This document shows, piece after piece, positions 51,693 through 59,651 of a stretch of DNA of 64,000 bases. The notes beneath the pieces were generated by a model that saw only the letters and a list, made by a program, of their open reading frames with translations, was not told the DNA's origin and made no database searches. The stretch spans positions 1 to 64,000 of the forward strand of contig NZ_QVNQ01000015.1 of NCBI RefSeq assembly GCF_003432485.1, given 5' to 3'. This DNA is from Actinomadura spongiicola. GTDB lineage: Bacteria > Actinomycetota > Actinomycetes > Streptosporangiales > Streptosporangiaceae. Position 1 is the stretch's first letter; every line of letters starts with the position of its first letter. A program made the translations under genes and the position numbers.

Positions 51693-52616
51693 TTGGCCCA
51701 GAGTTCAGCTGCCCCAACACCTCCGTCCGAAGGTGAACCGGTCGGACGGCTGATCGACTATCCCCGCCGCGGTGGCCCCACCGTGCTGCGCATCCTGCTC
51801 GGCGCGCAACTTCGTCGTCTCCGCGAGGCACGCGGCATCTCCACCGAGCAGGCGGGCTACGAGATCCGCGGCTCGCACTCCAAGATCAGCCGGATGGAGC
51901 TCGGCCGGGTCGGTTTCAAGGAGCGCGACGTCTCCGATCTGCTCACCCTGTACGGGGTTTCCGACCCGGCCGAACGCGCGCCGCTGCTGGAGTTGGCGAA
52001 GGAGGCCAACACTCCCGGCTGGTGGCACCGCTACGGCGACGTCCTGCCGAGCTGGTTCGAGGTCTACCTCGGCCTGGAAGAGGCGGCGACGCTGCTGCGC
52101 ACCTACGAGCTGCAGTTCGTGCCGGGCCTGATGCAGACCGAGGACTACGCCCGCGCCGTCGTCCGGCTCGGGTTCTCCGACGCCGCCGAGGACGAGGTCG
52201 AGCGGCGCGTGCAGCTCCGTGCGACCCGGCAGGAACGTTTCACATCGGCGAGCGCCCCGACGCTGTGGGCCGTCGTGGACGAGGCGGTCGTCCGCCGTCC
52301 ACTCGGCGGCCGCACGGTGATGCGGCAGCAGATCGAGCATCTGATCGAGATGTCGGAACTGCCCAACGTGACGTTGCAGCTCGTGCCGTTCGGCGCGGGA
52401 GGCCACGCCGCGGCGGGCGGCCCGTTCACGATACTGCGGTTCGCTGAGCCGGGCCTGTCCGACGTCGTCTACCTGGAGCAGCTCACCAGCGCGCTCTACC
52501 TCGACAAGCCGACGGACGTCGACACCTACATGCGCGCGATGAACAACCTCTGCATCACCGCCGCCCGTCCCGACCGGACCGCGGACCTCCTCGCCGGCAT
52601 CCTCAACGACATCTGA
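51693..52616 (+). CDS. XRE-family regulator with DUF5753
   Basis: 307 residues from the TTG at 51693 (GGTGA 5 nt upstream); the start is uncertain because the frame is open to 51342. The XRE helix-turn-helix (LLGAQLRRLREARGISTEQA, GSHSKISRMELGRVGF) is followed by the DUF5753 domain (YLGLEEAATLLRTYELQFVP, LMQTEDYARAVV, LGGRTVMRQQIEHL, VYLEQLTSALYLDKP). This is the large actinomycete-specific class that often pairs with a DUF397 protein; no DUF397 gene follows here. Confidence 0.85.
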   Translation: MAQSSAAPTPPSEGEPVGRLIDYPRRGGPTVLRILLGAQLRRLREARGISTEQAGYEIRGSHSKISRMELGRVGFKERDVSDLLTLYGVSDPAERAPLLELAKEANTPGWWHRYGDVLPSWFEVYLGLEEAATLLRTYELQFVPGLMQTEDYARAVVRLGFSDAAEDEVERRVQLRATRQERFTSASAPTLWAVVDEAVVRRPLGGRTVMRQQIEHLIEMSELPNVTLQLVPFGAGGHAAAGGPFTILRFAEPGLSDVVYLEQLTSALYLDKPTDVDTYMRAMNNLCITAARPDRTADLLAGILNDI

Positions 52617-53024
52617 TCCTGCCGGACGCGCCGACGGACACCGACGGCCAGGGAACTCCGCGGCCTCGCCACACGACACGGGGAAGCCGCACCACGCCCG
52701 TACAGGGCTGCGGCTCACCGTCAGCGGACGCGGCGACGCGACCTCCGATCCTGCCGGGCGCGCCGATGACGTGGGTGGGGCCGTTCACGGCTCGTCCGGT
52801 GGGGCGCCGGGTGGGGTTCGTGGTGGTTCGGACGAGGCGGGACGGTTTGTGAGAGATGTCGTGAGTTGATTGGTGGTTGTTGTTGGTGGGCGGAGTCGGT
52901 GGAAAGCCCAGGTGGGAGGGGTGCTGAGTGAGTGGGGATTTGCCGGGGAAGGTTGCGGAAGGTTCGGCTGTTATGTGGGGGCTGTACCCGGGGCACGGAT
53001 CGAACTCAACGTTGAGGAGAAACC
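52617..53024. other. Intergenic region with strong G/T strand bias
   Basis: 408 nt. From about 52790 to 52970 the plus strand is markedly G- and T-rich with many GGTGG and GGGG runs, so it may form G-quadruplexes. AACGTTGAGGAGAAACC before the next ATG gives a strong ribosome-binding site. No gene is seen. Confidence 0.5.
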
Positions 53025-53426
53025 ATGCTGTTCGGCAAAGAGCACGTCGCGCGTTACCAGGAGACCGACGGTGAAGTAGGACACGAGTGGCAGGGCACCG
53101 TCACGCTGCTGCTCACGACGATCGGGCGCCACAGCGGGAAGGAGCGCACCACCCCGCTCATCTACCAGCCCGAAGGGGACGCCTACCTCGTGGTGGCGTC
53201 CAAGGGCGGGGACGACGACCATCCGCTCTGGTACAAGAACCTGGAGGCGAACCCCGAGGTGAAAGTGCAGGTGAAGGGGGACAAGTTCACCGCACGCGCC
53301 CGGACCGCGACGCCGGAGGAAAAGCCCGCGATGTGGTCGAAGATGGCGGCCGTCTGGCCCGATTTCGACTCGTACCAGACGAAGACGGACCGCGATATTC
53401 CCGTGGTCGTCCTCGAACGCGTTTGA
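53025..53426 (+). CDS. Nitroreductase/deazaflavin-dependent (Ddn-type) oxidoreductase
   Basis: 133 residues, ATG with GAGGAGAAACC. The split beta-barrel signature is clear: LLLTTIGRHSGKERTTPLIY, YLVVASKGGDDDHPLWYKNL, NPEVKVQVKGDKF and KMAAVWPDFDSYQTKT. Family members bind F420 and include the mycobacterial nitroimidazole activator Ddn. The natural substrate is unknown (quinones for Ddn). It is a single gene. Confidence 0.9.
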   Translation: MLFGKEHVARYQETDGEVGHEWQGTVTLLLTTIGRHSGKERTTPLIYQPEGDAYLVVASKGGDDDHPLWYKNLEANPEVKVQVKGDKFTARARTATPEEKPAMWSKMAAVWPDFDSYQTKTDRDIPVVVLERV

Positions 53427-53570
53427 ACCCCGTTTCACTTTCGCGGCGCGGACGGGACGTGTAGCGTCGCCATAGAACATTCATTCGACCATCGTCCGTC
53501 CGAGGTGCCAAGGTGCCGACGTCACAGAGCGAACGTTCGTCGTCCGGTTCGGTCCCGCCGGGGATGAGAA

Positions 53571-54587
53571 GTGCTCGACACTGACCCGCCGTCGCGGCTG
53601 CTGAGGCGCTGGGAGATCGACGCGTCCGGCCTGGACCCGCTGGACACCGGCCGCCGGTGCTGGCGCGTCGACTCCGCGGACGGTGCGTTCTTCCTGAAGG
53701 AGTACGTCGAGCCCGAGCGGCGGCGCGTGCTGTTCCGGCACAGGATCACCGCGGCGCTGGACGAGGCGGGGCTGCCCGTTCTCGCGCCGATGGCGGCGCG
53801 CGGTGGCCGGACGCTGGTCACCGCCGCCGGGCGCGGCTACGTCCTGTATCCGTGGGTCGGGGGACGCGGGCGCGGCGGGTTGGAGCTCACGTTCGGGCAG
53901 TGTGAGACGCTCGGGGAGTTGCTCGGACGCCTGCACGCGACGCTCGACCGGTTGACGCCGCCCGTGCAGCAGAGCCTGCTGGTGCCGACGCCGCGGGCCG
54001 CCGACGCGGCGAACGCCGTCGAGGAGATGCTGCGGGACGTGCCGGGCGACGGCACCGACTTCGACGCGCTGACCGCACGCCGCCTGCGGGAGCGCCGCGA
54101 CCTGCTCGCCGACTTCGCCGGTCACCAGCCGCCGGAGATCGAGACCAGCACGGTCGGTCATCTGCACGGTTCCTTCCACGCCGGGCATCTGCGGTACGGC
54201 GGGGCGGGCAACGTCACCGCCGTCCTCGGCTGGGGCCGGTTGACGACCGGTCCGGTCGCCGGTGAGGTGGTGCGGGCGGCGGCGCGGCTGTTCGCGTGCG
54301 ACGACGAACGCGGCCTCGACCTCGACCGTGTCCAGGCGTTCGTCCGCGGGCACCGGGCGGCGTTCCCGCTGGACGCCGGGCAGATCCAGTGCGCGGTGCA
54401 CCGGGAGTGGTGGGAGCGGCTCTGCGACGTGGCGCCGCTGCGGCACCGGTACCTGGGCGGGTCCGGGTCGGCGCCCGCCGACACCGCTCTCGTGGCCTGG
54501 TGGTCGGCCCATCTCGACCGCACGTTGGACGCGTTCGCCGCGCCGTACACCGACGACGCGCTGGGGGACAGTCCCGCCTACGGATGA
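53571..54587 (+). CDS. APH-fold protein lacking catalytic residues (likely pseudokinase)
   Basis: 338 residues from the GTG at 53571 (GGGATGAGA upstream). The overall plan is that of a CotS/APH phosphotransferase: RRCWRVDSADGAFFLKEYVE, RHRITAALDEAGLPVLAPMA, GRGYVLYPWVGG. At the catalytic loop it has HLHGSFHAGHLRYG instead of HGD.H..N, and GWGRL where DWD/DWE is expected, so both the catalytic and the metal-binding aspartates are missing. It probably binds but does not phosphorylate. The partner is unknown. Confidence 0.75.
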   Translation: MLDTDPPSRLLRRWEIDASGLDPLDTGRRCWRVDSADGAFFLKEYVEPERRRVLFRHRITAALDEAGLPVLAPMAARGGRTLVTAAGRGYVLYPWVGGRGRGGLELTFGQCETLGELLGRLHATLDRLTPPVQQSLLVPTPRAADAANAVEEMLRDVPGDGTDFDALTARRLRERRDLLADFAGHQPPEIETSTVGHLHGSFHAGHLRYGGAGNVTAVLGWGRLTTGPVAGEVVRAAARLFACDDERGLDLDRVQAFVRGHRAAFPLDAGQIQCAVHREWWERLCDVAPLRHRYLGGSGSAPADTALVAWWSAHLDRTLDAFAAPYTDDALGDSPAYG

Positions 54588-54659
54588 AGGCGCGTGGGGG
54601 ACGGGAAGATCGGCGTGTGGTAGAAAATTCTGTATCGGACAGTCTAAAAGGAGGGAACG

Positions 54660-55526
54660 ATGACCTCAGTCGCGATGCTCGGTACCGGGATCATGGGCGC
54701 GGCGATGGCCCGCAACCTGCTCAGGGGCGGCCACACGGTCACGGCGTGGAACCGCACCCGGTCACGCGCCGAACCCCTGGCCGCGGACGGTGCGAAGGTG
54801 GTCGACTCCCCCGCCGAGGCCGTCGCCGACGCGGAAGTCGTCATCACAATGTTGAAGGACGGCGAGACGGCCCTGTCCGTCCTGGAGACGGCGGCGGAGT
54901 CGTTGCGCGCCGGGCAGGTGTGGGCGCAGATGGGGACGGTCGGTGTGGCGTCCGTGCCGCGACTCGCGGGCTTCGCCGCCGAGCGGGGGCTCACGTTCGT
55001 GGACGCGCCCGTCCAGGGGACGAAGCAGCCCGCCGAACAGGGAAGGCTGGTGATCCTCGCGGCCGGTCCGAAGGACGCGCGGACCGTCCTCGACCCGCTG
55101 TTCGACACGGTCGGATCTAGGACGCACTGGTTGGAAGAGGACGGGGCGAGCGGGGCGGGCACCCGGCTGAAGCTCGCCGCCGTGAGCTACGCGATCTCGC
55201 TGACGTCCGTGATCGCCGAGTCGGTCGCGCTGACGGAGGGGCTCGGCCTCGACCCGTCCCTGCTCGGCGAGGTCCTCACCGGCGGGCCGCTCGACAACGC
55301 GTACCTGCAGGTCAAAATGAAGGCCATGGTGACCGGCGACTTCTCCACGAGCTTCGCCGTCGACAACGCGGAGAAGAACACGCGGCTGATCCACGAAGCG
55401 GCCGAGTCCGCGGGGATCCGCGTCGACGTCAACGACGCGACGGGCGAGCGGTTGCGGCGCGTCATCGCGCAGGGGCACGGCGACGAGGACATGGCCGCCA
55501 CCTACCGCGCGAGCTTTTCCGGCTGA
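54660..55526 (+). CDS. NAD(P)-dependent beta-hydroxyacid dehydrogenase/imine reductase family enzyme
   Basis: 288 residues, ATG with AAAGGAGGG. The N-terminal Rossmann motif VAMLGTGIMGAAMARNLLRG, the substrate segment FVDAPVQGTKQPAEQGRL, and the catalytic lysine in GTRLKLAAVSYAISL identify the 3-hydroxyisobutyrate dehydrogenase family. The C-terminal FSTSFAVDNAEKNTRL block is typical. The exact substrate is unknown. A CTGT ATCGG ACAG dyad lies just upstream of the ribosome-binding site and could be an operator. Confidence 0.87.
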   Translation: MTSVAMLGTGIMGAAMARNLLRGGHTVTAWNRTRSRAEPLAADGAKVVDSPAEAVADAEVVITMLKDGETALSVLETAAESLRAGQVWAQMGTVGVASVPRLAGFAAERGLTFVDAPVQGTKQPAEQGRLVILAAGPKDARTVLDPLFDTVGSRTHWLEEDGASGAGTRLKLAAVSYAISLTSVIAESVALTEGLGLDPSLLGEVLTGGPLDNAYLQVKMKAMVTGDFSTSFAVDNAEKNTRLIHEAAESAGIRVDVNDATGERLRRVIAQGHGDEDMAATYRASFSG

Positions 55527-55597
55527 TCCCCGACGATCGTTATCGTGGAGGTCCGGACGACCATCCCCTGCGGCACGCTCCAGACCAGGCGGAGACG

Positions 55598-56197
55598 ATG
55601 ACCGAGTACTGGAACCACAACACGCACTACCACGGCATCGTGCTGCGGGCCATGCCGCGCGGGTGCGGCGAGGCGCTGGACGTCGGGTGCGGGGACGGCC
55701 TGCTCGTGCGGCGGCTCGCCCCCCGCGCCCGGCACGTCACCGGCATCGACCGGTCGCCCGACATGATCCTCAAGGCGAAGACGCTCAGCGCCGGGATCGG
55801 CAACATCGACTTCGTCGAGGCGGGGCTTCCGGAGTACGACCTGCCCGAGGAGCACTACGACCTCGTGTGCAGCGTCGCCGCGATCCACCACATGGACTTC
55901 ACCAAGGGCGTGACGGCGATGCGCGACGCCGTCCGCCCGGGCGGGAGCCTCGTCGTCATCGGCCTCGCCACCAACGGGAACCTTCGTGACTGGGCGTACG
56001 CGGTGGCGGGGGTCCCCGCGCACCACGTCCACCGGCTCCGCAACCGGCGGCGCGCGGGCGGGCCGGGCGCCCCGGTCACCGATCCGCACATGACCTGGGA
56101 CGAGGTGCGCGACGAGGCGCTGCGGCTGCTGCCCGGCGCCGTCTTCCAACGGCATCTGCTGTGGCGTTACTCCATCGTGTGGCGCAAACCGCGCTGA
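55598..56197 (+). CDS. Class I SAM-dependent methyltransferase
   Basis: 199 residues. It begins TEYWNHNTHYHGIVLRAMPR and has SAM motif I (ALDVGCGDGLLVRRLA), ARHVTGIDRSPDMILKAK (ribose-binding acid) and EEHYDLVCSVAAIHHMDF. These match small UbiE/Methyltransf_11 enzymes. The C-terminal half carries a basic insertion (HRLRNRRRAGG). The target is unknown. It ends 52 nt before the nuclease-helicase cassette, but that cassette seems to have its own promoter. Confidence 0.88.
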   Translation: MTEYWNHNTHYHGIVLRAMPRGCGEALDVGCGDGLLVRRLAPRARHVTGIDRSPDMILKAKTLSAGIGNIDFVEAGLPEYDLPEEHYDLVCSVAAIHHMDFTKGVTAMRDAVRPGGSLVVIGLATNGNLRDWAYAVAGVPAHHVHRLRNRRRAGGPGAPVTDPHMTWDEVRDEALRLLPGAVFQRHLLWRYSIVWRKPR

Positions 56198-56236
56198 CCT
56201 CGGCGCCACAGGGCCGGGAGCGTCCGAAGCCTCCTG

Positions 56237-56249
56237 TACTGTCTGCCGC
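56237..56249 (+). promoter_or_regulatory. -10 element for leaderless transcription of the nuclease-helicase cassette
   Basis: TACTGT (56237-56242) fits TAnnnT and ends 7 nt before the ATG at 56250. There is no Shine-Dalgarno sequence, so transcription probably starts at the ATG. The same TACTGT hexamer occurs at 61053-61058 before the zinc-ribbon gene. Confidence 0.5.
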
Positions 56250-57080
56250 ATGTCCCGGGCCCCCGGCGTCCCGACCCCCGACGAGCTGGAGACGCGCATC
56301 ACCGAGCTGCGCGCCGCCGTGCGCAGGGCCATGGCGACCGGCGACCGCGGGACGGCCCGTGAGCTGCGCGCCGAGCTGCGCGCGGCGGAACGCGCGTGGG
56401 ACGACGCCGTCCTCGGCGACGACGCCCACGAGAGGGGCGGGCGGCGCGCCTCGCCGCCGGTCCGCGAACGCGCTCACCAGGCGCTGACCCTGCTCGGCGC
56501 GCCCGCAGCCCCGAAGCTGGTCTCTTCCGTGTACGCGGCGTTCTTCCCCGGTGAGATCCCCGGGGCCCGTCTGTCGAGTCTGCGGCGCGACGAGGAGCGC
56601 TCCTTCCGGGCGGCGCCGTACACCCGGCCGTACTACCTGTGCGCCGCCCTCACCGCCGACGCGCTCGCGCCCGCCCGGGGGCTGCTCGCCGTCAGCACCT
56701 GGCCGTTGGAGCAGCGGATCGTCGGGCCGCTGAGCCTCCGCACCGACTTTCTCACCGCCGCGATCCGGCTCGCCGAGCACACCGCCGGGCTCGGAACGCC
56801 GTCGCCCGAGACGCGGCGGCTGCTGCGGCGTTTCGCGTACGCCATTCCCGGCGCCATGACCGGTACGGCCGGTACAGTCGATCCGGCCGCGCTCGCCGAG
56901 GGCGCCCGCGCCGAGCTGGACGTGCACCGGGAAACGGACCGGCGGCACCGCGAGTCCGCCGCGCGGCGCGCCCGGGACCGGCTGCACGACGCGGAACGCC
57001 TCTTCGGCCGCCGACCGCGGCCCGTGCGGGGCATCGCCGCCAAGGGAAAGCGCGCCACCAAGGGAAAGACGGACCGATGA
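56250..57080 (+). CDS. Coiled-coil protein, first gene of the nuclease-helicase cassette
   Basis: 276 residues. An N-terminal charged helix (TPDELETRITELRAAVRRAM, then ARELRAELRAAERAW) suggests a coiled coil. The middle (VRERAHQALTLLGAPAAPKL, VSSVYAAFFPGEIPGARLSS, LRRDEERSF) looks like a winged-helix-like DNA-binding region, and the tail is strongly basic (AAKGKRATKGKTD). No family is recognised with certainty. Its stop codon overlaps the next start (ATGA), so it is translationally coupled to the nuclease and probably works with it, perhaps as a DNA-binding subunit. Confidence 0.7.
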   Translation: MSRAPGVPTPDELETRITELRAAVRRAMATGDRGTARELRAELRAAERAWDDAVLGDDAHERGGRRASPPVRERAHQALTLLGAPAAPKLVSSVYAAFFPGEIPGARLSSLRRDEERSFRAAPYTRPYYLCAALTADALAPARGLLAVSTWPLEQRIVGPLSLRTDFLTAAIRLAEHTAGLGTPSPETRRLLRRFAYAIPGAMTGTAGTVDPAALAEGARAELDVHRETDRRHRESAARRARDRLHDAERLFGRRPRPVRGIAAKGKRATKGKTDR

Positions 57081-58171
57081 TCGACACCGCACCGGATCTG
57101 GAGCGGCTGCGCGGCGGCGCTCCCCCGCGCAACCACGACGCCCGCACGATCGCCGCGCTGACGTCCAATCCCGGCTGCGCCCGCCGCGGCGTGCTCGACG
57201 CCGCCGGTGTCGACAAGGACGCGGTGGCGCGGGAACTGGGCTTTCCCGCGCCGTTCGGCCAGTCCCAGTTCGCGATCACGCGGGGGAACGCGTTCGAGGC
57301 GCAGGTGAAGGCGGACGGAGGCGCGGAGCTGCTGGCGCTCCTGCGCGACCATCTCGGCCTCGACGTGCCCGAGGTCGCCTACGACGACCTGGAGGTCGTC
57401 GCGGGGGACGAGGGGCGCGAGCTGCGCCATTCGCGGACCAGGCGGCTCATCGCCCGCGCGCTGGAGACCGGCGCGGGCACGCTGTTCGACCATCCGCTGC
57501 TCCGGCTGGAGATCGCCGGAAGCCCCGCCTACCTGGAGCCCGACGTCATCGCGTTCCAGCTCGCGGGACGGCTGCACGTCATCGAGATCAAGTCGTTCGC
57601 CGTGGTGGACGGTCAGGCGGAGCCGGAGCAGGTCGCCGCCGCGGCCCGGCAGGCGGCCGTGTACGTGCTGGCGCTGCGCCGCCTCGTGGCGGAGCTGGGG
57701 CATGATCCGGAACGGGTCTCGCACGAGGTGATCCTCGTCTGCCCGGAGAACTTCTCCAACCGGCCGACCGCGACGCCGATAGACGTCCGGCCGCAGCTCG
57801 CCGTCCTCGGACGGCAGCTCGCGCGCCTCACCCGCGTCGACGAGCTACTCGCGGAACTGCCCGACGACCTGACGTTCGAGCCCGGCGCGACGCTCGCCGC
57901 GTCGGTCCGCACGGTGAAGGCCCGGTACGCGCCGGAGTGCATCTCGGGGTGCGAGATGGCGTTGTTCTGCCGGGACGAGGCGCGGGCGTGCGGGGAGACG
58001 GGCGCGCTCGGCCGGTCCGTCCGCGACGATCTCGGCGGCATCGACACGATCGGGACCGCGCTGGCGCTGGCGGACGGGTCGCTGGCCCCGTCCGATGACC
58101 TGGCCGAGACCGCCGAGCAGCTGCGCGCCGCGTCGCGCCTGCGCGCCGAGGCGCTGCGCGGGGGCGTGTGA
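57077..58171 (+). CDS. Fe-S PD-(D/E)XK nuclease of the Cas4/RecB/Dna2 type
   Basis: 364 residues from the ATG at 57077, overlapping the upstream stop. Nuclease motifs in order: RGNAFE (Gly70/Glu74), EPDVI (Asp156), VIEIKSF (Glu170, Lys172) and QAAVY (Gln192-x3-Tyr196). A single N-terminal cysteine (Cys34 in NPGCARR) plus Cys288, Cys292 and Cys298 near the C-terminus are placed like the iron-sulfur cluster ligands of Cas4, AddB and Dna2. No CRISPR genes are present, so Cas4 proper is excluded. It likely cleaves single-stranded or end-processed DNA together with the helicase of the same operon. Confidence 0.82.
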   Translation: MIDTAPDLERLRGGAPPRNHDARTIAALTSNPGCARRGVLDAAGVDKDAVARELGFPAPFGQSQFAITRGNAFEAQVKADGGAELLALLRDHLGLDVPEVAYDDLEVVAGDEGRELRHSRTRRLIARALETGAGTLFDHPLLRLEIAGSPAYLEPDVIAFQLAGRLHVIEIKSFAVVDGQAEPEQVAAAARQAAVYVLALRRLVAELGHDPERVSHEVILVCPENFSNRPTATPIDVRPQLAVLGRQLARLTRVDELLAELPDDLTFEPGATLAASVRTVKARYAPECISGCEMALFCRDEARACGETGALGRSVRDDLGGIDTIGTALALADGSLAPSDDLAETAEQLRAASRLRAEALRGGV

Positions 58172-58178
58172 TCCGCCG

Positions 58179-59651
58179 ATGAGCGCACTGTCCTCACTGG
58201 CTCGGCTGGAGGCGGCGGCCGCCGGTGTCGCGCAGCCCCTCGCGACGGTGCGGCACTGCCATGTGTCGGACCGGCCGCTGGTGCTCGTCCCGCTGAAGCT
58301 CGCCGGGGAGGCGGCCGCGCCGCTGGCGGTGATGGTCGGCGGCGAGCCGGACGACCCGACGACGCTGATCGTGCCGCAGCCCCGCAACCGCGACCTGCGG
58401 TTCGCGTTCGCGTCCGCCCTCGCCAAGATCGTCCTGAACCACATCGAGGCGGGCCGCGGCGCGGTGGAGGAGCTTCCGCCAGGTAAGGACGGTGAGGAAC
58501 GCATCCGGTACGGGGACGCGCCGCAACTCCTCGTCCCGAACCTCGGGGGTGTCGCGTTCCTGCGGCTGCTGGGGCGTTCGACGCGGTTCCGCAGCACCGA
58601 GGGCCCGTACGCGGTCGACGCGGCGGTGCCGGTGTTCGGACGATGGCTGACCTGGTTCGCCGACCGCCACGACCATCCCGGGTCGTCGCTGATGGGCGCG
58701 ATGACCCAACTGCTCCGGCTGCACTGGGCGACGGGCCAGAGCTCCCTGGAGGACGGCAACCTCGCCGCGCTCCTCGGCTGGATCGACCCCCCGGACGGAC
58801 TGGACGGTCCGGCCGCCGCGGCCCGCGCCGAGGACCCGGTGGTCAGCCCCCCGGCGGGCCCGGCGACCGACCCCACGTTCGACAACGAGGTCCTCGCCCC
58901 GGCGATCGCCGCCTACGACCGGTCCGGCCCCGGCTCCGCCGCCGAGGAACGGCTCCGCGCCGCCCTCACCTCGCAGCTCGCCCCGACCTGGGACCTCATG
59001 TGGCGTGCCGTGGGCCTGCTGCGCGCGCTGCCGGAGGGCGCCAGCGTGCGGGGACGCTGGGAACGCGACCGGGACGCGTTCACCTACTACCACCAGACAT
59101 TCGGTGAGGCGTATCCGCAGCCGCGCCGCGACCCGCCCGTCCGGGCCGCGCGGCGGCTGCACGACCTCGAACGCGCCCAGGACGCCTACGACGCGCAACG
59201 CGCCTTCGACGACCCGCTCGTCATGGCCGAGCACCGGTTGGCGGGCCAGGCGTTCGGCGGCGTCGTCACCGACTGCGACCCGACCCGCCTGGACGAGACG
59301 GGCAAACGCCCGAAACTCCGCCCGCATCTGCGCGTCTCGACGGCGGACCCGGTGCGGCTCGACGTCGGGACGACCGTGTGCAGCGCGGCGCGTCCCGCGC
59401 TCAAGGGGAGAATCGTGGAGTTGGGAGACGGCGGCGTGCTGCTCGAACTGACCGGAGGGATGGGCCGCAAACTCACCCCCGAGCCGGGCGCCGTCCCCAG
59501 GGTCGGCGACCGCGTGTGCTTCACCTCCCTGACGGACGGGTCGTTCGGCGCCGCGAAGTTCCCCGACCGCGAGAACACGCCGTGGACGCACGGCGGGCCG
59601 CCCGAGGAGTACGCGCCGACCGAAGACGACGCCGACGAGGACTGGTCGTGA
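58179..59651 (+). CDS. Cassette protein of unknown function with a C-terminal beta-barrel-like region
   Basis: 490 residues from the ATG at 58179, 7 nt after the nuclease stop. Residues 1-120 hold a beta-rich part (ATVRHCHVSDRPLVLVPLKL, TTLIVPQPRNRDLRFAFASA). The middle is helical. The last 130 residues (LRVSTADPVRLDVGTTVCSA, LKGRIVELGDGGVLLELTGG, VPRVGDRVCFTSL) look like the small barrel inserted in Dna2/Upf1-type helicases. Its end overlaps the helicase start (GTGA). It may be the linker part of a split Dna2-like machine; this is inference. Confidence 0.65.
   Translation: MSALSSLARLEAAAAGVAQPLATVRHCHVSDRPLVLVPLKLAGEAAAPLAVMVGGEPDDPTTLIVPQPRNRDLRFAFASALAKIVLNHIEAGRGAVEELPPGKDGEERIRYGDAPQLLVPNLGGVAFLRLLGRSTRFRSTEGPYAVDAAVPVFGRWLTWFADRHDHPGSSLMGAMTQLLRLHWATGQSSLEDGNLAALLGWIDPPDGLDGPAAAARAEDPVVSPPAGPATDPTFDNEVLAPAIAAYDRSGPGSAAEERLRAALTSQLAPTWDLMWRAVGLLRALPEGASVRGRWERDRDAFTYYHQTFGEAYPQPRRDPPVRAARRLHDLERAQDAYDAQRAFDDPLVMAEHRLAGQAFGGVVTDCDPTRLDETGKRPKLRPHLRVSTADPVRLDVGTTVCSAARPALKGRIVELGDGGVLLELTGGMGRKLTPEPGAVPRVGDRVCFTSLTDGSFGAAKFPDRENTPWTHGGPPEEYAPTEDDADEDWS

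Noticed and set aside
57077..58171. Cas4 of a CRISPR system
   Set aside because: No cas1/cas2 or repeats; the operon contains an SF1 helicase instead.
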